Below, piece by piece: positions 1 through 6,456 of a DNA stretch of 8,107 nt. The DNA comes from Tannerella sp. Its GTDB lineage: Bacteria; Bacteroidota; Bacteroidia; Bacteroidales; Tannerellaceae. The notes below the pieces were generated by a model. The model had not been told where the DNA came from and did no database searches. It saw only the letters and a list, made by a program, of their open reading frames with translations. Both the position numbers and the translations under genes were made by a program. Positions within the stretch are counted from its first letter, which is position 1, and every line of letters begins with the position of its first letter. Location: NCBI GenBank assembly GCA_031267485.1, contig JAIRYY010000011.1, forward strand, positions 1 through 8,107, given 5' to 3'.

Positions 1-10
1 TAATCACTAA
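1..10. repeat. Inverted fragment of the 7-bp repeat family
   Basis: The first ten bases, TAATCACTAA, are the exact reverse complement of TTAGTGATTA, which occurs several times in the 7-bp array just after the E1 gene (from 2494). The E1 gene thus appears to be flanked by copies of the same repeat in opposite orientations. Only the edge is visible, so the length of the upstream array is unknown and chance similarity of an AT-rich decamer is possible. Confidence 0.4.
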
Positions 11-15
11 AAAAA

Positions 16-2493
16 ATGCCAAAAGTAGAATTTATTGACCCGCTGAAAGTCAGGAAACCGGGCGAAGTAACATTCGGCGCCATTCCTGTAAACCGGTACA
101 AAAAGACAGTCCGCGACGAATTGGAAAGCGGAAACTTCACGAAAGACGATTTGAAGCGTATTTACTTCGATATGGCGGTAATACGCGAGTTTGAAACGAT
201 GCTCCAGCTTGTGAAAACGACCGGAGCCTACCAGGGCGTCGAGTACAACAACCCCGGCCCCGCCCACCTGTCGGCCGGACAGGAAGCCGCAGCCGTGGGC
301 ATGGCTTACATGCTTGATACGGACGACTTCATCTTCGGTTCGCACCGCAGTCACGGAGAGATTATCGCAAAAGGCCTGCGTTCCATTCAGACGATGCCCG
401 AAACGGAATTGAAGAAGATTATGGAAGAGTTCTGGGACGGAGCGACGCTGAACGTCGCACGGAAAGCGTATGAGGGCAACGATACGAAAGCGCTGGCCAT
501 ACGTTTCCTGCTGTACGGAGCTTTGGCGGAAATCTTCGCGCGCACGACCGGCTTCAACAAAGGGCTTGGCGGCAGCATGCACACGTTCTTCACGCCGTTC
601 GGCATCTATCCGAACAACGCAATCGTCGGAGGCAGCGCGACAATCGCCGTCGGTGCGGCGCTTTATAAAAAGGTAAACCGCAAAAAAGGCATCGTTGTCG
701 CCAATATCGGCGACGGCTCCATGGCGCGCGGCCCCGTCTGGGAAGCGCTGTCGTTCGCGTCAATGGACCAGTTCAGGCAACTGTGGGAAAATGATATGAA
801 AGGCGGACTGCCCGTACTCGTCAATATCATGAACAATCAGTACGGCATGGGCGGACAGACCGTCGGCGAAACAATGGGATACGACATCGCGGCGCGAATC
901 GGCGCCGGCGTCAACCCCGAACAGATGCATGCCGAGCGCGTGGACGGCTACAACCCGCTGGCCGTGATTGACGCCTATCGCCGCAAGAAAGCCATTCTTG
1001 AGAAAAAGGAAGGCCCCGTCCTGCTCGACATCCTCACCTACCGTTACAGCGGCCACTCGCCGTCGGATTCCTCGTCATACCGCACGAAAGAGGAAATCGA
1101 AGCCTGGGAAAAAGTCGACTGCATAAAGAGTTACGGCAGGGATATCATCGATGCGGGAGCGGCCACGCAGGATGAACTCGACGGCATGGAGCGGGAGATT
1201 AAAGAAATCATGCTGGCGGTATTCCGGCTGGCTATCGACCCCGAACTCTCTCCGAACATGGATTTGAGGAAACAGCCGAATCTGCTGGAGACAATGATGT
1301 TCTCGAACCGCTCCGTCGACACGCTGTCGGACGCCGAACCGGACGTCAACCACCCGCTGAAAGAAAACCCGCGCGTAAAACAAATCGCCGGTAAGGAGCG
1401 TTTCGCGTTCGATGAAAACGGCAAGCCGTTCTCGAAAATGAAACAGTACCAGTTGCGCGACGGCCTGTTCGAAGCCATCGCCGACCGGTTCTACAAGGAT
1501 GCGTCGCTCGTGGCTTACGGCGAGGAAAACCGCGACTGGGGAGGCGCCTTTGCCGTTTACCGCGGACTGACGGAAGCGCTGCCCTATCATCGCCTCTTCA
1601 ACGCGCCCATCGCCGAGGCCGCCATCGTCGGAACGGCTATCGGCTATGCGATGTGCGGCGGACGCGTTATCCCCGAAATCATGTATTGCGACTTCCTCGG
1701 ATGCTGCGGCGACGAAGTGTTCAACCAGCTTCCGAAATGGCAGGCGATGAGCGGCAACCTGCTCAGGATGCCGGTCGTCGTCCGCGTGTCCGTCGGCTCG
1801 AAATACGGCGCACAGCACTCGCAGGACTGGACTTCGCTCGCCGCGCACATACCCGGACTTAAAGTCTGTTTCCCCGCAACGCCCTACGACGCAAAGGGAC
1901 TTATGAACAGCGCACTCCAGGGGACTGACCCCGTTATCTTCTTCGAAAGCCAGCGCATCTACGACATCGGCGAACAGTTCCACCGGGGCGGCGTACCGGA
2001 AGGGTACTACGAAATACCGTTCGGCGAACCGGACATCAAGCGCGAGGGTAAAGACGTCACTTTCCTCACGATAGGCGCAACCCTCTACACGGCCATGAAA
2101 GCGGCGGACAGACTGGAAAAGGAACACGGGATGAGCGTGGAGGTAATAGACGCCCGCTCGCTCGTTCCGTTCAACTACGAAAAAGCGCTTGCCTCGGTCA
2201 AAAAAACAGGCCGCATCGTAATAGCAAGCGACGCTACCGCACGCGGTTCGTTCCTGAATGACCTCGCACGCAACATCACCGAACTTGCGTTCGACGACCT
2301 CGACGCTCCCCCGGTGGTAGTCGGTTCGCGCAACTGGATAACGCCCGCTTACGAGCTTGAGTACGCGTTCTTCCCGCAAACGGAGAGTTTCCTCGACGCC
2401 ATACATGAGAAAATCATCCCGCTGAAAGGATACATCCCGACGTACAATTTCACCGATGCCGAACAGATACGCAGACAAAAACGAGGATTATAA
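16..2493 (+). CDS. Fused E1 alpha/beta 2-oxoacid dehydrogenase, thiamine diphosphate-dependent
   Basis: This 825-residue cytoplasmic protein joins both E1 subunits of a pyruvate/branched-chain/acetoin-type 2-oxoacid dehydrogenase. E1 decarboxylates a 2-oxoacid on thiamine diphosphate and passes the acyl group to a lipoyl E2. The alpha half (about 45-410) has HLSAGQE (84-90), GSHRSHG (108-114), GLGGSMH (183-189), the cofactor motif GDG (232-234) to NN (273-274), and YRYSGHS (342-348) followed by a YRT segment. The beta half (about 475-805) has AEAAIVG (533-539, with the conserved Glu534), GAQHSQ (598-603) and HIPGLKV (611-617). A linker of about 65 residues joins them. The GDG-NN spacing is 38 residues against 24 in human PDHA1, an apparent insertion of about 14. 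ATG at 16 follows a run of A with no Shine-Dalgarno sequence. The substrate is not evident, and no E2 or E3 gene lies in the window. The family call is firm; a pyruvate, branched-chain or other 2-oxoacid role stays open. Confidence 0.93.
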   Translation: MPKVEFIDPLKVRKPGEVTFGAIPVNRYKKTVRDELESGNFTKDDLKRIYFDMAVIREFETMLQLVKTTGAYQGVEYNNPGPAHLSAGQEAAAVGMAYMLDTDDFIFGSHRSHGEIIAKGLRSIQTMPETELKKIMEEFWDGATLNVARKAYEGNDTKALAIRFLLYGALAEIFARTTGFNKGLGGSMHTFFTPFGIYPNNAIVGGSATIAVGAALYKKVNRKKGIVVANIGDGSMARGPVWEALSFASMDQFRQLWENDMKGGLPVLVNIMNNQYGMGGQTVGETMGYDIAARIGAGVNPEQMHAERVDGYNPLAVIDAYRRKKAILEKKEGPVLLDILTYRYSGHSPSDSSSYRTKEEIEAWEKVDCIKSYGRDIIDAGAATQDELDGMEREIKEIMLAVFRLAIDPELSPNMDLRKQPNLLETMMFSNRSVDTLSDAEPDVNHPLKENPRVKQIAGKERFAFDENGKPFSKMKQYQLRDGLFEAIADRFYKDASLVAYGEENRDWGGAFAVYRGLTEALPYHRLFNAPIAEAAIVGTAIGYAMCGGRVIPEIMYCDFLGCCGDEVFNQLPKWQAMSGNLLRMPVVVRVSVGSKYGAQHSQDWTSLAAHIPGLKVCFPATPYDAKGLMNSALQGTDPVIFFESQRIYDIGEQFHRGGVPEGYYEIPFGEPDIKREGKDVTFLTIGATLYTAMKAADRLEKEHGMSVEVIDARSLVPFNYEKALASVKKTGRIVIASDATARGSFLNDLARNITELAFDDLDAPPVVVGSRNWITPAYELEYAFFPQTESFLDAIHEKIIPLKGYIPTYNFTDAEQIRRQKRGL

Positions 2494-2619
2494 TGATTAG
2501 TGATTAGTGATTAATGATTAGTGATTAATGGCTAGTGATTAGTGATTAGTAGCTAATGATTAGTGATTAATAGTTAATGGCTAATGATTAATAATTAATG
2601 GTTAATAATTAATGGTTAA
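2494..2619. repeat. Array of 18 in-register 7-bp repeats (TRRYTAR)
   Basis: Directly after the E1 stop codon, eighteen 7-bp units follow without an indel, starting TGATTAG, TGATTAG, TGATTAA. Variants include TGGCTAG, TAGCTAA, TAGTTAA, TAATTAA and TGGTTAA. Every difference is a transition, so all units fit T-R-R-Y-T-A-R. The seventh base shifts from mostly G in the first half to always A in the last seven units. Because 7 is not a multiple of 3, the array puts stop codons in all frames on both strands. Heptanucleotide tandem repeats are known from filamentous cyanobacteria as STRR sequences; equivalence is not implied. Confidence 0.9.
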
Positions 2620-2620
2620 T

Positions 2621-2653
2621 GATGGGTAGGGGCGTCCCTTGCGGGCGCCCATC
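2621..2653. repeat. GC-rich REP-like hairpin
   Basis: A GC-rich palindrome in an AT-rich gap. The innermost stem is CCC (2636-2638) with GGG (2643-2645) around a TTGC loop. It extends through CG/CG and GGG/CCC with one bulged T, about 8 bp in all. An alternative outer pairing is GATGGG (2621-2626) with CCCATC (2648-2653). Read on the minus strand it encodes the peptide GARKGRPYPS, a familiar artefact of dispersed repeats of this kind. There is no T-tract after the stem, so it is not a canonical intrinsic terminator, but it may affect the 3' end of the E1 transcript. Confidence 0.7.
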
Positions 2654-2769
2654 TTCCCGCGATATAACGATATAATTATGTGACATGAATGCTCCGCAAA
2701 TGGTTTTGCATATCCGATAGAGATACGGGGCAGGCTCACCGCACGAAGTATAACGTATTCAAACATAAA
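2654..2769. other. Unique intergenic segment, nothing recognised
   Basis: About 116 bp between the hairpin and the ATTCTCA array. I find no open frame of coding character, tRNA or riboswitch. No clear Bacteroidota-type promoter (TTTG, then TAnnTTTG about 19 bp on) is present; TATAATTATG near 2671-2680 is only weakly suggestive. A promoter for the PHP-aldolase pair would be expected here or in the 7-bp array downstream. Confidence 0.4.
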
Positions 2770-2797
2770 ATTCTCAATTCTCAATTCTCAATTCTCA
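2770..2797. repeat. Four exact 7-bp repeats (ATTCTCA)
   Basis: ATTCTCA occurs four times in perfect tandem and a fifth copy starts (ATT), followed by a run of seven A and the PHP gene start at 2810. The array ends only 12 bp before the ATG, so it would lie in the leader of the PHP-aldolase mRNA. The period is again 7 bp, although the sequence differs from the array at 2494. Confidence 0.9.
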
Positions 2798-2809
2798 ATT
2801 AAAAAAAGT

Positions 2810-3967
2810 ATGATACCAAACGTAAACGCCCATCTGCACACGCCATACTCTTTCAGCGCGTTCGAAAATCTGACCGACGCGCTGGAGACAGCGGCGGACG
2901 AGAATGTCAAGGTGGTAGGAATAAACGACTTTTACTCCATGGACGGCTATGAAGAATGGGACAGGGAGGCGCGCAAACGTCATCTTTATCCCCTGTTCAA
3001 CATCGAATTTATAAGCCTCCAGAAAGAAGACCAGGACAACGGCATCCGCGTCAACGACCCGAACAATCCCGGACGGACGTACATAAGCGGAAAAGGATTA
3101 AGCTGTCCGCCCGCGCTCAAAGAGCCTTATGCATCGCAGCTGGCTGGGGTACGCGCCGAATCAAACGCGCAGGTCAGGGAAATGTGCGACAGGGTAAACC
3201 TGCTCCTGAACGCATACGAGGCGGGGTTCAACGTCGATTTCGAAAACATCGAAAACTGCATGGCCAAAGGCCTTGTCCGCGAACGCCACTTAGCCAAAGC
3301 GCTGCGCATGTACACCTATATCCATTTCAAGAACGAACCGGTGGAGATAAAACGTTTCCTGGAAAAAATCTTCAGCGACAAAACGTTGAAATCGGATATT
3401 TTCGACTATGCCGGGGTAGAAAACGAGATACGCGGCAACCTGCTCAAGGCCGGAGGCGCGGCGTTCGTTCCCGAAGACCCGAAAGCGTTCCTCCCGCTCG
3501 GAGACGTCTGCCGTATCATCATTGCGGCAGGCGGAATCCCCACCTATCCATTCCTCGGCGACGATGCTAAGGGCGGTTTCACCGATTTCGAGCAGGACGT
3601 CGAAAAAGCGGCTGAAACGCTGAAACGGCGGGGTATACATGCCGCCGAATTTATCACGACAAGAAACAGCGCCGAAGTCCTCGAACGATACGCCGGCTAC
3701 CTCCACGACAACGGTTTCGCCGTCACTTTCGGAACGGAGCATAACACGCCGGCGATGGAACCCGTGCTGTTGCACACGCGCGGAAACGCGCCGCTTACCG
3801 AACGGCTGCGACAGATAAACTACGACGGAGCCTGCGTCATCGCCGCCCATCAGGAGCTTGTCCGCAATGGAAAAACCGGATATGTCGACGCAGACGGCAA
3901 TGCCGACGTTGACCATCGCGACAGGTATATCAAAAAAGGAGGCGAACTGATACGCAATACAATCTGA
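2810..3967 (+). CDS. PHP-domain protein, possible phosphoesterase
   Basis: This 385-residue soluble protein starts like a PHP (polymerase and histidinol phosphatase) domain. HLHTPYSFS (8-16) gives the HxH metal motif, INDFY (38-42) sits at the usual TDH position, and NIEF (64-67) supplies the motif Glu. IPTYPF (243-248) stands at the AHP position and GTEHNTP (308-314) at the last DxH motif. PHP proteins are typically metal-dependent phosphoesterases. Three usual ligand positions look changed (His to Phe41, His to Tyr246, Asp to Thr309), so activity is uncertain. The helical middle (about 115-215) is longer than in minimal PHP proteins. No signal peptide or membrane segment is seen. ATG at 2810 follows an A-rich leader without a Shine-Dalgarno sequence. 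The aldolase gene begins 24 bp downstream, implying one transcript and a role near the aldolase step, perhaps phosphate removal from an intermediate (inference). Confidence 0.8.
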   Translation: MIPNVNAHLHTPYSFSAFENLTDALETAADENVKVVGINDFYSMDGYEEWDREARKRHLYPLFNIEFISLQKEDQDNGIRVNDPNNPGRTYISGKGLSCPPALKEPYASQLAGVRAESNAQVREMCDRVNLLLNAYEAGFNVDFENIENCMAKGLVRERHLAKALRMYTYIHFKNEPVEIKRFLEKIFSDKTLKSDIFDYAGVENEIRGNLLKAGGAAFVPEDPKAFLPLGDVCRIIIAAGGIPTYPFLGDDAKGGFTDFEQDVEKAAETLKRRGIHAAEFITTRNSAEVLERYAGYLHDNGFAVTFGTEHNTPAMEPVLLHTRGNAPLTERLRQINYDGACVIAAHQELVRNGKTGYVDADGNADVDHRDRYIKKGGELIRNTI

Positions 3968-3991
3968 TTTTACAAACTTTTTCAAACTGTA

Positions 3992-5956
3992 ATGGACACA
4001 AATATCAAACAACTGATTGAAATATCCCGCAAGTACGGAAGCGACAGCCGCTATGTCATTGCCGGAGGGGGTAATACTTCGTACAAAAACGGAGACAGAC
4101 TGTGGGTCAAAGCCAGCGGACACGCGCTTGCCACGATTACGGAAGAGGGCTTTGCCGTTCTCGACCGCAGTAAACTGAACGTCATTTCCGAACGCCGGTA
4201 CAGCGGCGACACCGCCGCACGCGAGGAGGAAGTGAAAAACGACCTGGCCGCCGCATGTATTACGAAGGACCGCCGGCCATCCGTCGAAACGTCAATGCAC
4301 AACGCCATCGACTACGCTTTCATCGTACACCTTCATCCGACGGCAGTCAACGGGCTTATGTGCAGCAAAAACGCGGAGGCGGAAACGGCTAACCTGTTCG
4401 GCGACGATGCCGTATACATCCCCTATACCGACCCGGGATACGTACTGTTCCTGGAAGTGGAAAAGCGCATAAATGCCCATAAGGAGAAAAACGGAAAACA
4501 TCCGCACATCGTCCTGCTGCAAAACCACGGGATATTCGTCAGCGCCGACACGACGAACGAAATAGAAACCCTGTACGAAAAAGTAATCGGGAAAATAGAG
4601 GGGAAAACCGTCGCGGCCGAACCGGACAGCGCGGAACCGGTTTGCGACAGCGTGCAGGACGTCATACCGGCCATACGGATGATGATAAGCAGGCATGGCG
4701 GACTGAAAACGCTGAAGATACGCAACAACAGCCGCATCGGAAAATTCGCCTCGTCGGAAACGGAATTTGCAAAAACGGCGACGCCGTTCACGCCCGACGC
4801 TATCGTCTACTGCAAGTCGAAATACATCTACCTGGCGCACGGGGACACGGAAAGCCTCCTGGAAAAGGCGCAGCGGGAAATTGACGCATACGTGGAGAAA
4901 AACGGATACACGCCCAGGGTGATTGTTATCGAGGGGACAGGACTGGTGGCCGTCGGCGACAATGCCGCCGGATGCGACATCATCCTTGATGTATACGAAG
5001 ACATGATGAAAGTGGCGGAGATAGCGCAGTCGTTCGGCGGGGAACATCCCATGACCGGGCGGCAAATTGATTTCATCGACAACTGGGAGGTCGAGAACTA
5101 CCGCCGCAAAGTCAGCGCAGGCAGCGCTTCCGGCCGCGTGGAAAACAAAACAGTCATCGTCACCGGAGCCGCGCAGGGATTCGGCGAGGGTATCGCGGAA
5201 TGTCTCCTGAAAGAGGGCGCCAACATTGTCGTGGCCGACCTCAACGATGCCGTCGGCCATGCCACGGCGGAAAGACTCCTCGGCCTGTGCAAATCAAACC
5301 GCGCAATCTTTGTGAAGACCAACGTCGCCGACACGGCAAGCCTCCGCAACCTCATCCACGAAACGGTATGCAACTTCGGAGGACTGGACGTTTTCATCAG
5401 CAACGCGGGCGTCCTGCGCGCCGGAGGGCTGGAAGACATGACCCCCGAAAACTTCGAATTTGTCACAAAAATAAACTACAGCGCATATTTCTACTGCACG
5501 CAGGCGGCGTCGCGCGTGATGAAACTGCAGAACAAATACGCGCCCGGATATTACGGCGACATCATCCAGATAAACTCCAAATCCGGCCTGCGCGGCTCGA
5601 AAGCCAACTTCGCATACGCGGGCGGCAAGTTCGGCGGCATCGGGCTGACCCAGTCGTTTGCGCTCGAACTGGCGCCGTTCCGCATAAAGGTGAACGCTAT
5701 TTGTCCGGGCAATTTCTACGAGGGCCCACTGTGGTCAAACCCCGAAAACGGACTGTTCATGCAATATCTGCAGGCCGGGAAAGTGCCCGGAGCAAAAACC
5801 GTCGAAGATGTCCGCAAATACTACATGAGCCAGGTGCCGATGAACAAGGGCACAAGCCCCGAAGACGTGACAAAAGCCGCCCTCTACCTTATCGACCAGA
5901 CCTGCGAAACCGGACAGGCGCTCCCCGTAACCGGAGGACAGGTGATGATTAATTAA
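3992..5956 (+). CDS. Bifunctional class II aldolase / short-chain dehydrogenase
   Basis: This 654-residue cytoplasmic fusion has the architecture of the RhaEW/RhaD-type rhamnulose-1-phosphate aldolase-dehydrogenase family (usually slightly longer, near 690). The aldolase part (1-370) has GGGNTS (25-30) and KASG (40-43) for phosphate binding, Glu99 in PSVETSMH as probable catalytic acid, and His113, His115 (HLHP) and His179 (QNHG) as zinc ligands. The SDR part (about 385-654) has TGAAQGFG (391-398), Asp416 after the second strand (suggesting NAD), NAG (471-473), Ser529 and YxxxK (Tyr542, Lys546). Both active sites look intact. The aldolase would split a ketose 1-phosphate into DHAP and an aldehyde; the SDR would oxidise or reduce a small product or upstream polyol. 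Bacteroidota usually use separate rhamnose enzymes, so another sugar is plausible. The last codon and stop lie inside a 7-bp repeat array. Confidence 0.9.
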   Translation: MDTNIKQLIEISRKYGSDSRYVIAGGGNTSYKNGDRLWVKASGHALATITEEGFAVLDRSKLNVISERRYSGDTAAREEEVKNDLAAACITKDRRPSVETSMHNAIDYAFIVHLHPTAVNGLMCSKNAEAETANLFGDDAVYIPYTDPGYVLFLEVEKRINAHKEKNGKHPHIVLLQNHGIFVSADTTNEIETLYEKVIGKIEGKTVAAEPDSAEPVCDSVQDVIPAIRMMISRHGGLKTLKIRNNSRIGKFASSETEFAKTATPFTPDAIVYCKSKYIYLAHGDTESLLEKAQREIDAYVEKNGYTPRVIVIEGTGLVAVGDNAAGCDIILDVYEDMMKVAEIAQSFGGEHPMTGRQIDFIDNWEVENYRRKVSAGSASGRVENKTVIVTGAAQGFGEGIAECLLKEGANIVVADLNDAVGHATAERLLGLCKSNRAIFVKTNVADTASLRNLIHETVCNFGGLDVFISNAGVLRAGGLEDMTPENFEFVTKINYSAYFYCTQAASRVMKLQNKYAPGYYGDIIQINSKSGLRGSKANFAYAGGKFGGIGLTQSFALELAPFRIKVNAICPGNFYEGPLWSNPENGLFMQYLQAGKVPGAKTVEDVRKYYMSQVPMNKGTSPEDVTKAALYLIDQTCETGQALPVTGGQVMIN

Positions 5957-5992
5957 AAATTAAAAATGAAAAATGAAGAGTGGAGAATTAAC
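5951..5992. repeat. Six 7-bp repeats (AATTAAA type) overlapping the aldolase stop
   Basis: Six in-register units follow one another: AATTAAA, AATTAAA, AATGAAA, AATGAAG, AGTGGAG, AATTAAC. The first unit contains the Asn654 codon and the first base pair of the TAA stop region, with the stop at 5954-5956, so the 3' end of the gene is made of repeat sequence. Units diverge to the right. The AATTAAA type is the reverse complement of the TTAATTT units at 6342-6414, which lie beyond the palindromes in the same gap. Confidence 0.8.
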
Positions 5993-6046
5993 TTCCTGTT
6001 CGGGTGCATTTGACTGCGTCGGTTTTCAATCCAAACGGCCGCATCC

Positions 6047-6099
6047 CGTCATCCTCTTTTTCCACCCCTGCTTCGCCGGGGAGGAAAAAGGGGATGACG
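6047..6099. repeat. Long near-perfect palindrome (53 bp)
   Basis: The two halves are centred on 6073. The outer arm CGTCATCCTCTTTTTCC (6047-6063) pairs with 6083-6099 with one T/G mismatch. After an A/A mismatch the inner CCCC/GGGG follows, then a T/C mismatch, then GC/GC around a TTC loop. Of 25 paired positions 22 are Watson-Crick. It begins 90 bp after the aldolase stop and could form a very stable hairpin in mRNA. Its T-run lies inside the stem, so it is better viewed as a dispersed palindromic (REP- or MITE-like) element than a classic terminator. No protein is encoded. Confidence 0.85.
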
Positions 6100-6111
6100 T
6101 GCGAACCCGTC

Positions 6112-6179
6112 GGCGCAGGCTTGTAGCCCGTGCCGGCAGGTTATTCGTGATAGACAGGCACGGACTGCAAGTCCGCGCC
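6112..6179. repeat. Imperfect inverted repeat, 23-bp arms
   Basis: Arms at 6112-6134 and 6157-6179 start and end with GGCGC...CGTGCC and GGCACGG...GCGCC. Nineteen of 23 positions pair and all four exceptions are purine or pyrimidine transitions. The 22-base loop is AT-richer. It is unrelated in sequence to the palindromes on either side, 12 bp after one and 56 bp before the next. It probably is a separate dispersed repeat family. Confidence 0.8.
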
Positions 6180-6235
6180 AGCGGGAACAGCGGGAAATGG
6201 CTGACGGGCATGTTGATAACTCGCAGTTTCGTCTT

Positions 6236-6307
6236 CCGTCATTGCGAACGAAGTGAAGCAATCCAGACCGTACAGTGGCTGGATTGCTTCGTTCCTCGCA
6301 ATGACGG
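6236..6307. repeat. Palindromic repeat with GTCATTGCGA / CAATGAC ends
   Basis: The left arm (6236-6266) contains GTCATTGCGAACGAAG and GAAGCAATCCAG. The right arm (6279-6307) is its reverse complement apart from a 2-bp length difference and a few changes near the middle. The loop is 12 bases. The same core arm sequence recurs in the repeats after the dehydrogenase gene (7734 onward), so it is a multi-copy family in this genome. Very similar elements are widespread in bacteria; spurious peptides such as LDCFASLAMT in annotations derive from them. Confidence 0.85.
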
Positions 6308-6319
6308 TACATACCGCGC

Positions 6320-6414
6320 AATTCAAAACTCTCTTCAACTTTTAATTCTTAATTTTTAATTTTTAATTCAAAACTCTCATCAACTTTTAATTTTTAATTT
6401 TTAATTCTTAATTA
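6320..6414. repeat. 45-bp duplication containing 7-bp TTAATTY repeats
   Basis: Two adjacent 45-bp copies (6320-6364 and 6365-6409) match at 42 of 45 positions. Each starts AATTCAAAACTCTC and ends with tandem TTAATTT/TTAATTC units, which run in register at 6342-6369 and 6387-6414. The second-order duplication suggests slippage or unequal recombination between 7-bp arrays. The DNA is extremely AT-rich and lies shortly before the dehydrogenase gene, so it may also house its promoter. Confidence 0.85.
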
Positions 6415-6456
6415 AATCTAGTTCTTAGTTCAAGAAAACTCATAATTTATAATTTA
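6415..6456. repeat. Degenerate 7-bp repeats up to the start codon
   Basis: TAGTTCT and TAGTTCA stand side by side at 6419-6432, and ATAATTT occurs twice in tandem at 6442-6455, leaving one base before the ATG at 6457. The leader of the dehydrogenase gene thus ends in short 7-bp duplications. There is no Shine-Dalgarno sequence. TATAATTT could serve as a promoter element but is too close to the ATG for an ordinary leader. Confidence 0.55.

Noticed and set aside
1075..2478. 467-codon open frame on the minus strand
   Set aside because: It lies wholly opposite the E1 gene, whose motifs are intact. The translation is rich in Arg, Val and Phe with no recognisable domain, as expected of a GC-rich antisense frame.
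2602..2784. 60-codon minus-strand open frame
   Set aside because: It covers the GC-rich palindrome and the 7-bp array, and its GARKGRPYPS end is repeat-derived.
4292..5260. 322-codon minus-strand open frame
   Set aside because: It is antisense to the aldolase/SDR gene with conserved catalytic residues on the + strand, and shows no domain of its own.
6047..6099. Intrinsic terminator of the PHP-aldolase transcript
   Set aside because: The hairpin is strong, but the T-run is inside the stem and none follows it, so I record it as a palindromic element with possible effects on the transcript end.
5973..6359. 128-codon + strand open frame in the 500-bp gap
   Set aside because: It runs through three palindromes and AT-rich repeats; its sequence is a translation of repeats, including the CERSEAIQ-type artefact peptide.
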